DNA of 64,000 bases from JBCBKU01 sp965267475 (GCA_965267475.1 OZ254079.1:1550001-1614000), one strand, 5' to 3'; positions 36,235 through 45,719 are shown, numbered from the stretch's first letter. The notes: a model not told the origin generated them from the letters alone. A program made the numbers and translations.

Positions 36235-37224
36235 TCAGAGATAATTGTCAAGCAAGTCAACTGGTTTCTTGAAAACGTCTTCTTTGCGATACTCTTTGTT
36301 TATCAGATCGTAGACAGCGCTGTGATCTTTGATTGCACGCTTCACTGTGTTTGTGATCGTTTCGGCGTGCCGGAAAAGACTTGGGATCAATGTCAATGCC
36401 AGGATCCAAGACGACAGGTTGTCCGTCGGATAGTGTACTCCCGCAAACACTCGGCGGTCGCCGACATCCACAATGAATTGCGAGAACGACTGCAGCATTG
36501 GCTTTGAAACTGGACCAGCGTCCAGCATCTCTTCTAATGCGCCACACCGGATCATTAGGCCTGTTGTGGCGTGGCCACTGACGATGGCGGAGTGCATTGC
36601 GGTCATAGCCCGTCTGGACCGGAATTCTGGCAAGTTAAAGATCAGCGCCATCTGGTAAGGTCGCGGTCGCATAAGGCGTTCTTTGAACCAAAAGTAAAAT
36701 TGGTTTGTTTTACCCGTGTAGGAATCCGCTATAGCGCTAAGGAATGCCTGCCGTTCTCCACCATCGGTCGGCGTGTTGTCATAAAGGAAAAAATTTCTGC
36801 CGATCTTGGGTTTCGATGGATCTTCGTCTTCAGCTCTGAAGTCCTCCAACAACTTGCCGTACAGACGGCCATCCTCAAACTCATAGTGGTCTAGATGGGT
36901 ATAAGCCGCACCGCCAGATGACCCTGGAACTTCCCCCAGAATGTCCGTCTTCACGAAATGCTCGGTCATTAGTTCAACTTCACGTTTACTCATCTCAGCC
37001 GCAAAGGCTTTGGCATCGCCTTCCCAACCAGTTCCTGGCACCCATTCCGGCCAAATGTTGTCGCGGATGTCGAACAGTCGTTGCTCACGCCAGTTGAAAA
37101 ATCTCTGATCTCCCTCTGGCGTATTGGCGTGCAACCAATCGCCCGGGACCTTATCACGCCACTCGGTATGTTTGCGGTAGAAATCGGGAAACAATCCGTA
37201 CGGGGGGATTTTGTCCATAGACAT
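36235..37224 (-). CDS. PAP2-superfamily phosphatase / haloperoxidase-like enzyme
   Basis: A 329-residue protein from ATG 37224 (GGGAG upstream). The complete PAP2 signature is present: K181-x6-R188-P189 (KERLMRPRP), S216-G217-H218 (VSGHATTG) and R258-x5-H264-x3-D268 (RRVFAGVHYPTD). This fold binds phosphate or vanadate in acid phosphatases and vanadium haloperoxidases. No signal peptide is seen. It lies 35 bases after the SARP-type regulator on the same strand, so the two likely form an operon. Which activity applies cannot be told from sequence alone. Confidence 0.8.
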   Translation of the reverse strand: MSMDKIPPYGLFPDFYRKHTEWRDKVPGDWLHANTPEGDQRFFNWREQRLFDIRDNIWPEWVPGTGWEGDAKAFAAEMSKREVELMTEHFVKTDILGEVPGSSGGAAYTHLDHYEFEDGRLYGKLLEDFRAEDEDPSKPKIGRNFFLYDNTPTDGGERQAFLSAIADSYTGKTNQFYFWFKERLMRPRPYQMALIFNLPEFRSRRAMTAMHSAIVSGHATTGLMIRCGALEEMLDAGPVSKPMLQSFSQFIVDVGDRRVFAGVHYPTDNLSSWILALTLIPSLFRHAETITNTVKRAIKDHSAVYDLINKEYRKEDVFKKPVDLLDNYL

Positions 37225-37259
37225 AGTGAGTACTCCCTTTGACCTATATTGCATTCAAC

Positions 37260-38864
37260 TCAGTTGTAAACGCCCAACGCCGCAAATCCCTGGCTAATCA
37301 AGTCGACGCTCCGTCCTGCTGGAAGCGGGTAGCGAGCGTCGCGAATACCCTTCGGCGTGAACAACGGGTCTGCTTTTTGAATGTCCTTGATCAACTCGTT
37401 CGCCTTTACGGCATGGCCGTCGAGCGCATAGCAGGCTGATAGATGCCGCATCGCAGCCAGATAACCGGGTCGCTTACGCAAGATGCGTTCGCCCAGAGAA
37501 ATAGCTTCTTTGAAATTGCCGGATGTCGACGATGCAAATAAATGACATGTGGAGTAGATCCCCTGGTAAGGGCTGAACTGCCCAAGTCTGTGTGATTTTA
37601 AAGATCTCTCGCGGGCGAGTTCCCCCTTACCTGTGTAATGCGCGAGGAGCGCCGACGACCGCCACGTCATCGCGAGACCGGGACCGCTGCGCATCGCGAC
37701 AGCGACATGTTCTTCGGCTTCGACATAGTGCTTCAACACAAAAGCGCTGACATGAGCGACCAGCGCACGGGCAAGGGGATTGGATGGATCGACTTCGACC
37801 GAACGTCGGCAATGATATTCAGCCTGTTCCAACTCTCTAGGTCCAAGCTTCGCGTGCCTCTCGCCATGCGCCACGGCAAACGTGTATGCTGCCCATGCAT
37901 GAGACAGACCAGAGTCCTCGTGGTAATCGTTTAGCATCTTGCGAGCTAGGTTTTGTCCCTCGATCGAATGGGAGATGAGCTGATGCACTGCGGCTAGCAT
38001 CACCCCGCGGCGGCTTCCCGTGGCAACCCTCGCCACAGCGTTGTGGATGGAGTCTACAACTTGAGCAGTGAAGTCTGCGAACTGTTCCAAATCTAGGTGG
38101 AATGCTCCCTCTATCTCTGCTTGCAAGGACATAGACCAGATCACCTTTTTTGTATGCGCGTCCTGAACTTGAAAGCCCAGCTGTTGACCTCCCCCGGCCT
38201 CGATCAGGCTCAGTCGTCCCAAGAGTTCGATGCTAGGCGGCTCCCCTAGGTCAAAGCGCCAAACCTGGTTGGTGGACATGTCGCGCAGATCGAATACATC
38301 CACGATTTCATGGAAAATCAGGGAATCAACAATTTGGTCGCTAACGAGTTTTGCAAGGCCCTCGGCACCGGTACTGGAGGCTTTGACGATGGGTGGTAAG
38401 ATTCCCAGACAAGGTCCGGCCCGTCGCTGCGATAGGTCAGATATTTTACTTGTATCTCCCGTGTTGGCTCGTTGCTGGCGCAGCCAGTCTTCGAAAGGCT
38501 CATCCAATTCTGGTGCGTCCTCGAAGAACAGCGCGTTTGGTGATGGTCTATCGCGCTGGATTCTGACACTGTCCAGCCAGACGTGGCTGCGATCTGCTTG
38601 TAACGCCCTCGCGGATGGTCCAAGTGATCGTCGAATAGTATGCAGCGTCTGCCGCAGGCTATTTGAGCATTGCGGTTCGGGGGATCTGGGCCAAAGCGTC
38701 GCCTTTAACCAATGACGCGACTTCCTGTTTCTGTCCGACACAGCGAGAATCGCAATCAGTGCCTGCCCCCTGCGTTCCGCGAAGCGGACTTCTGAACCAT
38801 CCGGTCGCGCCGCAAAGAAATTACCCATCACTTGAATGTTCAACTGGCTCTGATGTGAAAGCAT
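37260..38864 (-). CDS. SARP/BTAD-type transcriptional regulator with TPR repeats
   Basis: A 534-residue protein from ATG 38864. The N-terminus (about 1-100) is a winged-helix OmpR/SARP-like domain (LNIQVMGNFFAARPDG, then NSLRQTLHTIRRSLG). The C-terminal half (about 290-500) is TPR-like, with helices such as AEYHCRRSVEVDPSNPLARAL and GYLAAMRHLSACYALDG. This domain order is common in alphaproteobacterial orphan regulators next to proteases and secondary-metabolite genes. It probably controls the co-directional PAP2 gene and possibly the neighbouring protease genes. Confidence 0.75.
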   Translation of the reverse strand: MLSHQSQLNIQVMGNFFAARPDGSEVRFAERRGQALIAILAVSDRNRKSRHWLKATLWPRSPEPQCSNSLRQTLHTIRRSLGPSARALQADRSHVWLDSVRIQRDRPSPNALFFEDAPELDEPFEDWLRQQRANTGDTSKISDLSQRRAGPCLGILPPIVKASSTGAEGLAKLVSDQIVDSLIFHEIVDVFDLRDMSTNQVWRFDLGEPPSIELLGRLSLIEAGGGQQLGFQVQDAHTKKVIWSMSLQAEIEGAFHLDLEQFADFTAQVVDSIHNAVARVATGSRRGVMLAAVHQLISHSIEGQNLARKMLNDYHEDSGLSHAWAAYTFAVAHGERHAKLGPRELEQAEYHCRRSVEVDPSNPLARALVAHVSAFVLKHYVEAEEHVAVAMRSGPGLAMTWRSSALLAHYTGKGELARERSLKSHRLGQFSPYQGIYSTCHLFASSTSGNFKEAISLGERILRKRPGYLAAMRHLSACYALDGHAVKANELIKDIQKADPLFTPKGIRDARYPLPAGRSVDLISQGFAALGVYN

Positions 38865-39402
38865 TGATTTCAATCCGTATTTTGATCCCAAGCTATCATA
38901 GTATGCTGCTTGTTTTCAGGACGCCCAAATATCAGCAAACCTCAACTCTGTGATGAACGCCACAGACTACGCCTCAAATCAATCCCAGCGTCGTTAGAAG
39001 TCCGTCAAAAAATTCGAAAATCACACGGCTAAATATACTTCCTCACAATATTGCAGATTTCTGTCGATCACCAAGTGTTAGTCGCTCTGCTGACCCAGAC
39101 TGAGAAAGTGACCTGAGACGCGGCTTCCCTCCAAGAGTTGGGAGAATCCGTCGGTTGATTGCGCTGCGACCGGAGTTGCCATCGCGACGGGCTAGAGCGT
39201 TTTCGGGAACCACAGCAAAAGCAATAGGGAAAGATCGATTAATTGCGGATTTTTAACGTGGCTCTGATTTCCAGCTAACTGCCCAATCACGCAGATCCCG
39301 TAGGTATGGGGCGTCGATGGGGCACAACGTCATCGTCAATCTGAACACCATCGAACTTGAAGAAGTCGAATGCCTCGACTCTAGAGAATGAAAGGAAAAA
39401 CT
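38865..39402. other. Divergent promoter region between SARP regulator and V8-like protease
   Basis: About 540 bases with no convincing gene. It separates the minus-strand regulator from the plus-strand protease, so both promoters should lie here. No clear operator was identified by eye. Confidence 0.4.
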
Positions 39403-40335
39403 ATGATCGACGACAATTTTTTTGAGACCGACGGAGTTAAGCTGGCTGCCCACGAAAACGAAAATGACGAGTCCGAAGTTCGGATTGCCCGCAGTGGAAA
39501 CGCGATCGCAACTGGCAGTTTCACACCGGAAGAAGTCGAGACTGCACCCGAGGCCAACGATCCGGAGATTGTTAATGGATACTTGGACCAAATCGAGTCG
39601 GCTCAAATCGACACTGACAGCGGTCTAGTCGACAAGGGCGACGACGACGATCTTTTTCAAAGCGAAGTTGTCATTGGTCCAGATGATCGTAAACGCGTTA
39701 CGCCGACGAACCGCTGGCCTTGGTCGGTACATGGACACATGCGCATGCGCTTTCCAAACGGGAAGACTTACATTGGCACTGGTACAGTTGTGAACCGCCA
39801 CCATGTGCTGACTGCAGGCCATTGCATCTATTCCAAACGAGACGGTGGCTGGGCGACATCAGTGTCATTTGAAGCTGCGCGAGATGACGGAGCACGTCCC
39901 TTCGGTACTCAGTTTGCTACGCGGCTTCTGAGCGTGAAAGGGTGGACTCAGAATGGCCTCACGGAATACGATATGGGGATGTTGATCCTATCGACCGACA
40001 TTGGCAACCGCACCGGTTGGAAGGGGATCATTACCGGTCCAGATAGTCTTCTTCACCGTTACCGTGTCAATGTGACAGGCTATCCCGGCGATAAAGGTGG
40101 CACCACGATGTGGACACACGCGGATGCGATCTCTTCGGTCGCGAGCGAGAGATTCTATTACATGATCGATACCGCAGGCGGTCAGTCCGGTTCGGGGGTC
40201 TGGTCGAAATGGCGTGGCCATCAAGGCGAGAAGGTTTGCGGCATTCACACGACTGGATCGCAAAACGGCAATGGTGCAACGCGTATTAGCCGTCCTAAGT
40301 TCGATCGCATTGTCGACTGGATGAGCCGTTACTAG
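39403..40335 (+). CDS. Trypsin-like/V8-type serine protease with acidic N-terminal pro-region
   Basis: A 310-residue protein from ATG 39403, preferred over 39388 because AAAGGA is well spaced. Triad: His140 (LTAGHC), Asp190 (TEYDMGML), Ser262 (GGQSGSG). The fold resembles glutamyl endopeptidase (S1B). Residues 1-95 are acidic and end VDKGDDDDLF, a likely activation or pro-region. No signal peptide is found. With the subtilase it gives two signal-less proteases around the RiPP and regulator genes. Confidence 0.88.
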   Translation: MIDDNFFETDGVKLAAHENENDESEVRIARSGNAIATGSFTPEEVETAPEANDPEIVNGYLDQIESAQIDTDSGLVDKGDDDDLFQSEVVIGPDDRKRVTPTNRWPWSVHGHMRMRFPNGKTYIGTGTVVNRHHVLTAGHCIYSKRDGGWATSVSFEAARDDGARPFGTQFATRLLSVKGWTQNGLTEYDMGMLILSTDIGNRTGWKGIITGPDSLLHRYRVNVTGYPGDKGGTTMWTHADAISSVASERFYYMIDTAGGQSGSGVWSKWRGHQGEKVCGIHTTGSQNGNGATRISRPKFDRIVDWMSRY

Positions 40336-40352
40336 CTGATGTAAATCAGCTT

Positions 40353-40390
40353 GGCGGGTTGCGACAGAATCTTCGACGTCGCGGCCCGCC
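40353..40390 (+). terminator. Hairpin terminator after the V8-like protease
   Basis: GGCGGG-TT-GCGAC (40353-40365) pairs with GTCGC-GG-CCCGCC (40378-40390), a long GC stem with one internal mismatch. It lies 18 bases after the stop codon and is followed by TATT. A smaller CTGAT/ATCAG hairpin lies just before it. Confidence 0.55.
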
Positions 40391-40922
40391 TATTGACCAG
40401 ATTAAACGAAGACTATGCACGCCGTCCTGCCGAAAACTTATGCCCTGAAGATCAGTTAATTTCTTTTGAATCAAATTAATTTGACGGCAGACCACATCTG
40501 CTTTCACGCGCTACTCAAGTCTGCTTTCCACCGCATGCCTTAGCGGAAGCAGTAAACTACCCTTTGTCCCATCTTCCGTTTCAACGATGCTGTATTGAAT
40601 GGCAGTAGTCGCGCATATATCCACCTAGCTCGTGACGAACGAATGACTGGTCCGGCCCGGTTTCCGGGCATTGATGGGCAGAGCACTCTAGTCTGCTCTG
40701 GGCTCCGAGCCGACCTCGGAGGCGGTGCAGCATCGGTCCAATGTGAGCCGCCGAGCCCGAACAAGAACGGCCCAAAGCTGCCATTGACTGTGCTGTTTCT
40801 ATGCTGCGGCCGCAGTCCGCATTCCGGACATTCGCTGCAGGTTCGGAGTCTGAAGATCATCGAACTCGCTTGTCGCTGGCTGCGGAGATACTCCCCGCAA
40901 CCTGCTATATAGTGGTCATTAC
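40391..40922. other. Intergenic region with repeat element
   Basis: About 530 bases between two convergent genes. It contains the repeat-family segment at 40801-40841. Frames on both strands look like repeat-derived noise, not genes. Confidence 0.4.
40801..40841 (+). repeat. Intergenic repeat element, copy 2
   Basis: ATGCTGCGGCCGCAGTCCGC and the following ATTCCGGACATTCGCTGCAGG match copy 1 at 34292-34331. The CTGCGGCCGCAG core is itself palindromic. It lies in non-coding DNA. Confidence 0.5.
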
Positions 40923-42071
40923 TCATTCGACGTCTTTGTCAGCCCGTTGGTTGGCGTAGGCTTTGAGCATCATTTCCGTGTACTCGACAGTGCTCTTGGT
41001 GTGCTCACCCAACCCTGGCCACGCAAAGGGCAACTCCCGCAGACAAAGTTCCTGGTCAACATTTATCCCGAGTTGAGCTGCAACTGCGAGTGCTGAAATA
41101 GGTTCCTTGTGCTCCGGCCAGAGGTCTTCATCAAAGGTGATGCATACATCTTTGTCATCATGAACAACGATTTCGGCGAATAAAGCACCTAACCGCTCAC
41201 TAACGTTCGAAGCATCCTCAACAAGTGCACTTCGCATCAGTAGAGTTACCTTTTCGGCATCTAGTTCCAATTTCAGTCGTGTATCCACGATATCAACCAC
41301 TAGCTCGGGCCTCCCTTGCTTCTTTTTGTCAGCAAATGGCTTTGGCTGTGCATCATCCTCTTCAAGCCACCAAGGACTTTCGAAGATATTGAGCGGAGAC
41401 GCGTCGCAACGTGGGCAATGCCAAAGACTCCTAGCAATCTGTTCGCCAGTTATCGAAGTGTCACAATGCAAGCAGAACCACTTATCTGACTCAGCTCCGT
41501 TTAAGGGATGACGGACGAGACCGTCTTTGTCTGGCTTTGTAGAACGTCTTGGCCAATCTGATGCTATTCCCGCCCGAACCTGTTCCGCTCGCTTGATTGC
41601 GATGTCGAGCGCTTTTTGCTGAAATGCGGCTTCATAAACTGGAGCTTCGTGCTCAATCTGTGTTGCGATCTCTAGACGAGGTTCCCCGTTTGGAGCTTCA
41701 GGCACATGAAGGTGCCAACCTGCCCCATGCATATGAACGTCGCCCATTGAAGCTGAGATGGAGTATTCGTACCCATCAATGGTGCCGTTTTGGACATCTG
41801 TCTCGAAGACTGCGTCACCAACAAATGACCCAAATCGAGGTCCACCAGCTTCATCGCCGGGCAGCGCTTCGACAAGCAACCTTTCCACGGCAGAGATATG
41901 CTCCTGTGTTGGGGTCCAACCGGCTCTTTGTGCCTTAGTAACGTCGTTCCAGTGTGAAAAGCCCAGTAACTCAGCAACCATATCACGTGCTTTGTGGAGG
42001 GGTACTTGTTGAGCTCGCGCGTAGCGCTTGGACAGTTCTTTCAGTTTCTTGAGGTAGTATGTCGGTTTCAT
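40923..42071 (-). CDS. Zinc-ribbon protein of unknown function
   Basis: A 382-residue protein. The N-terminal 50 residues (YLKKLKELSKRYARAQQVPLHKARDMVAELLGFSHWNDVTKA) are an Arg/Lys-rich helical domain seen on plasmid and island proteins. A zinc ribbon sits near 195-225 (CLHCDTSIT, then HCPRCDASP). The remainder is acidic and soluble. It is the next minus-strand gene downstream of the DRT3 operon, separated by the structured RNA region. It could be an accessory factor of that system or independent. Confidence 0.6.
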   Translation of the reverse strand: MKPTYYLKKLKELSKRYARAQQVPLHKARDMVAELLGFSHWNDVTKAQRAGWTPTQEHISAVERLLVEALPGDEAGGPRFGSFVGDAVFETDVQNGTIDGYEYSISASMGDVHMHGAGWHLHVPEAPNGEPRLEIATQIEHEAPVYEAAFQQKALDIAIKRAEQVRAGIASDWPRRSTKPDKDGLVRHPLNGAESDKWFCLHCDTSITGEQIARSLWHCPRCDASPLNIFESPWWLEEDDAQPKPFADKKKQGRPELVVDIVDTRLKLELDAEKVTLLMRSALVEDASNVSERLGALFAEIVVHDDKDVCITFDEDLWPEHKEPISALAVAAQLGINVDQELCLRELPFAWPGLGEHTKSTVEYTEMMLKAYANQRADKDVE

Positions 42072-42349
42072 GATCCATATCCGAACTGGATCCGAAAAGG
42101 TGCCCGCTGCTTATCGGACCCTGCCAACGGCATGGTATCCAAAAAATCAATTCGCGTTGCTTTGCTTCGCATGGCGGGCACACCGGCCTACGCGCTAGGC
42201 CAGCTATATGGTTGCCCGCTCGACCGAAAAGGTCAAGCGGCACACAACGTTCACTCGCAACTTTGCCAACATGCTGCGCTCGAGCCCGCATTGCCGAAAT
42301 GCGCCGCGTGCGCATCTCCGTGCACAGCAATTGGTTTGTGTTATGGAGC
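42072..42349. other. Non-coding region 3' of the DRT3 RNA
   Basis: About 280 bases with no convincing gene. Near 42270-42312 a diverged copy of the intergenic repeat family can be seen (CATGCTGCGCTCGAGCCCGC...). It is followed upstream by the start of the minus-strand zinc-ribbon gene. Confidence 0.35.
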
Positions 42350-42475
42350 TGAGGGGGTGCCAAAAGTGTGTGCGATTGCTCGCTCCAGAAGCACTCTTGG
42401 CTAGATTGAACAGTCTAGCTAGTTTGAACTCAAGGTCTGTACCCATTCGAAATGGGCAGCAGGCACCGCCTCAAC
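42350..42475 (-). ncRNA. Probable DRT3-associated structured RNA with ACACAC template segment
   Basis: Read on the minus strand, directly after the drt3b stop: GGTGCC (42467-42462) can pair with GGCACC (42361-42356), closing the element. Inside are a hairpin CCCATT-TCG-AATGGG (42442-42456), a hairpin GCTAGA/TCTAGC (42400-42419) and a small stem GCGA-GCAA-TCGC with a GNRA loop (42372-42383). Immediately after that stem comes ACACACTTTT in a potentially unpaired position. From memory, DRT3 systems have been reported to use a non-coding RNA with an ACACAC template; this matches. Ends are approximate. Confidence 0.65.
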
Positions 42476-42490
42476 CAAGACAAGAATACA

Positions 42491-44494
42491 TCAGGCGTAG
42501 ACCGCGCTCAATTCCTTCTTTTCGATCATACTAAGCAAATCGATCCCGTCCCAACGAACGAACCAGTGCTGGGCCTCAATCTCTTTGACTAGCTGTTTTG
42601 CCTTGGCCTTGGTAATCGAACCAAGTGCACTGTTGGAAGACAAAAGCTTGGGCCAAATGTCTACGAGCAACTGCTCCCGTTTGGCCTTTGAAACGAACGT
42701 GCATGCAAGTAAGTCTAACGCTAGGTGGGCGGATTCCGCATCTCGGATTAGATCATCTTCATCCCGAAGACGCGCGCTTGCTCGGTCGAATATTCCGATT
42801 TTTCTATCTTTAAGAGCTGGGCTGTTTCCACAGACATATAAGCCAACGACGGTCTGAAAATACCCAACTTCTCCACCACCGCTCTCAATCTTATCAAGAA
42901 CTTCAGCCTCTAGCGTCCCGTCGCCGGAGAACTCTTGAAGGCTCAGCACGGTGTTTAACATTTCAATCGGCACAACAGAGCTTTTTGCGTAGAGCTTGTA
43001 GAATGTGGGGGAACGCGCCAATAGCGACGTCCATCTCAAAGACGCCTCTCGCACGATTTGGAAGCCTTCGATGTCATTGTTCTTGAGGTGCTGCGCCGCT
43101 CGGACGAGCGCATGCGATAGTCGCAAAGATGATGCTACTGTCGGATGTAGGGTGAAGAAGTAGAATCCGATATCCAGCAGTATCAAAATCACTTCTCGAT
43201 AGTGCAGCTTCGAAAAGTACTCGTTTTCGGAAGCTTCGGCATCGGTATAGGTGTCCGCCAGTTGAACGAGTTTGTTTCGGATGGCGCCAATAATGTAATT
43301 TGAAACCGCGTCGTATCCCATTTCCGACGCATAACAAGCTGCCTTCACCTCTCTTGTGAAGTCGCCAAACAAAGCATGATGCTTATAGATGTGCCGAGGA
43401 AACTCAATTCGTCGTCCTTCGTAGTAGTCGTGGTCGAGCGTCTTTTCCCAAAGCTTTTTGATACTCACGTCCACTCTGTCAATCACGAGCGACTTCCGAG
43501 TATAAAACGGTCTTTCGATAACCTCCGTCTTTAGTTCATTCAAATGTAGATTATACTCTCGCAAGGCTAGCACCAGCTCATGTTGAATTGTTGCTAAGTC
43601 CTCTTTATTATTCGCAAATATGTAATAGTTGTCGACGTAACGCCTGGTTTCGTAGTCTTGTCGCATCTTTATCCGAGAGGGCAAAATTTCAAGTCGGGTC
43701 GACGTATTCTTGTCAATTCTAGCAAGTATAATTTCAGCAAAAATTCTGCTCGCCTCTGGACCTATACAGATTCCGCTTGTCTCGTTGTAATTGAGCTTCT
43801 GCATTATGTTGTCGAAGTCATTGCCGAAGGACTGTGCTCCGATGCTGTCCTTTGCAAGCTTCTTCGATTTAGTAGCCCAAGCGATGGAATGTGTGTAGAT
43901 GCTGTCAAAGCATTTGGAGATGTCTAAGGCACACATCAGTTTGAACTTCTTCTCCAAGCGGATGTGATCATCCGAAAGAAAAAAACGATACAGCCGATCA
44001 AATCCTGAGTAAGAGAAGTAACTGGCTGGGTTTCTCACAAGCGTGTCGATCTCAGTCGTGTCGACTGTGGCGTTCTTGTACTTGTTCTTGTCCGCTACAG
44101 GAGAGTCAAAAAAGTACGATGTTCCAACTTTCGTTGGTTTTCGTATCGAGTATGGACTTGTGTTGCCATACTCGCAGATGAGTTGATTGTACTCCTGATA
44201 AAAGTGAGCGACTTCAACTTGTCCGTGCGGATGGACAAGGCTCAGGGTACGTAAGCTATCTTCCCCTTTGACTATGCTATACTTGAATGGGACAGTGAAT
44301 TTTCGCTCTTTCAAGACGATCGTCTCAACAAACTTTTGGAGAAGTTCAGACTTAGACTGAAGATCGCTTAAATTCTTGTAGAATCCATCGTTGCTGAAGA
44401 TGATTGGTACTTCAAAAGGGGCTGTATCGGTCAGAACAGTACGCCAGACATCGCTTTTCTTCAGGCGTACCTTAGTTTTGCTTTTTCTAGGCAT
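42491..44494 (-). CDS. drt3b: Reverse transcriptase Drt3b-like (defence-associated, DRT type 3)
   Basis: A 667-residue protein with RT palm motifs: motif A LMCALDISKCFDSIYTHS (about 187-203), motif B-like CIGPEASRIFAEI (about 243-255) and motif C RRYVDNYY (about 284-291), where the usual YxDD is YVDN. A ~370-residue helical C-terminal extension follows. Size, order and pairing with a shorter RT fit Drt3b of type 3 defence-associated reverse transcriptases. Its start overlaps the end of drt3a by 8 bases. A structured RNA follows directly. Confidence 0.85.
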   Translation of the reverse strand: MPRKSKTKVRLKKSDVWRTVLTDTAPFEVPIIFSNDGFYKNLSDLQSKSELLQKFVETIVLKERKFTVPFKYSIVKGEDSLRTLSLVHPHGQVEVAHFYQEYNQLICEYGNTSPYSIRKPTKVGTSYFFDSPVADKNKYKNATVDTTEIDTLVRNPASYFSYSGFDRLYRFFLSDDHIRLEKKFKLMCALDISKCFDSIYTHSIAWATKSKKLAKDSIGAQSFGNDFDNIMQKLNYNETSGICIGPEASRIFAEIILARIDKNTSTRLEILPSRIKMRQDYETRRYVDNYYIFANNKEDLATIQHELVLALREYNLHLNELKTEVIERPFYTRKSLVIDRVDVSIKKLWEKTLDHDYYEGRRIEFPRHIYKHHALFGDFTREVKAACYASEMGYDAVSNYIIGAIRNKLVQLADTYTDAEASENEYFSKLHYREVILILLDIGFYFFTLHPTVASSLRLSHALVRAAQHLKNNDIEGFQIVREASLRWTSLLARSPTFYKLYAKSSVVPIEMLNTVLSLQEFSGDGTLEAEVLDKIESGGGEVGYFQTVVGLYVCGNSPALKDRKIGIFDRASARLRDEDDLIRDAESAHLALDLLACTFVSKAKREQLLVDIWPKLLSSNSALGSITKAKAKQLVKEIEAQHWFVRWDGIDLLSMIEKKELSAVYA

Positions 44495-45719
44495 ATTTCC
44501 AGCACTCCATGAGAAATTTCAATCGATCTGGAGTGAAGTGAAAGTGTGTCTTGTCGATAAATGCCTTCTCAAAGGAAGTGGTTAAAAGCTCATTCCGTTG
44601 TGTAAGGGGGAGTGAAAGAGAAAGGGGTCCACAAATCTTCCCAGATTTTGATAGGAGAATTTTTCTTTGGAAGGCGTCCAGCTCTTTCAATGACTTCGAA
44701 GGGAGATCAATTAGACCATATGTATGATACATGCCTGCCGAGCGGACCCGCGATTTTCGAGTATCGAAGAACCTATAATTGCAAGAGTTGACTCGAGATC
44801 GGTCTCTAAGGCCAACAAAATCGCCGTCCTTTAGATACTGAAGAAGCGAGCGCGCGATCCTCGTCTTTCTTTTCTTCACCTTACTTTCAGAGACATCAAG
44901 AACGACCTTCCTGTGGTTCGGTCTGTCTTTCCCAATCTCCGACACAGAGAACGAGAAGCCAAGATAGTCAAACTGATGCTCGACTGTTGGTGCTTTGACT
45001 TTCGTCTCAGCAAAATTGATTAACCGCGTCTTCTTTTCATTGAGGCATAAGCCGGGTGGCAGAAGCTCCGCGACACCTTTTCGTAAGCCCTTCAGGTCCT
45101 TTGTTGGCGGTAGAACCAAAATGATATCGTCTACGTACCGAGCATAGAGATGTGGTTTTAATTGAGCCTGCACGGAGGCATCAAAGTCCTGCATATACAT
45201 TTCGCCCAGTGCTGCGCTTATTGCCAGCCCGGGAGGGACGCCGTGGATGCCTTGTGCCGCACATGCAGTTATGAAGCCGTCAAGAACTGCTCTCGTTCCA
45301 GGTGCAGTATCCAATCTACGTTGCACCATACCCTTGAGAGAGGCCTGATCCACCGATGGGTAAAACTGTTTGACGTCGAATTTCGCTACGGCAAAAGGCA
45401 TGCCCTCTCGGCACAGAAGCCGAAGCCTTTGAATAATATCAAGCCGATTGCTCTGCCTCGCGCTGGAGATTTTCCTGATGTTTTGGACGGCTTTCCGCAG
45501 CACAAGCTCAGTTGGTAGGTCGTTGTTTTTGTAGATTGCCCGACCCGAAAGATCATTCTTCTCTAGTGTGATGCCCTTGAGACCGGACTTCGCGTGCTTC
45601 ACCGCTTTCGTAATCTGAGCGTTTCTGAATGCTTCTGTCTTAAGCTTAGGTTTATCCTTGAAGTCAGTTTTTCGAATATGTCGGTTTAGAGAAGTAGGAC
45701 CAAATGTCGGGTCATACAT
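44487..45719 (-). CDS. drt3a: Reverse transcriptase Drt3a-like (defence-associated, DRT type 3)
   Basis: A 410-residue RT with motif A AVAKFDVKQFYPSVD (about 110-124), motif B GVPPGLAISAALGEMYM (about 160-176), motif C YARYVDDIILVL (about 192-203; canonical YVDD, residues 195-198) and the later DYLGFSFS. It is the first gene of a two-RT operon. Its promoter should lie just right of 45719, near the island's right end. Confidence 0.87.
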   Translation of the reverse strand: MYDPTFGPTSLNRHIRKTDFKDKPKLKTEAFRNAQITKAVKHAKSGLKGITLEKNDLSGRAIYKNNDLPTELVLRKAVQNIRKISSARQSNRLDIIQRLRLLCREGMPFAVAKFDVKQFYPSVDQASLKGMVQRRLDTAPGTRAVLDGFITACAAQGIHGVPPGLAISAALGEMYMQDFDASVQAQLKPHLYARYVDDIILVLPPTKDLKGLRKGVAELLPPGLCLNEKKTRLINFAETKVKAPTVEHQFDYLGFSFSVSEIGKDRPNHRKVVLDVSESKVKKRKTRIARSLLQYLKDGDFVGLRDRSRVNSCNYRFFDTRKSRVRSAGMYHTYGLIDLPSKSLKELDAFQRKILLSKSGKICGPLSLSLPLTQRNELLTTSFEKAFIDKTHFHFTPDRLKFLMECWKYA

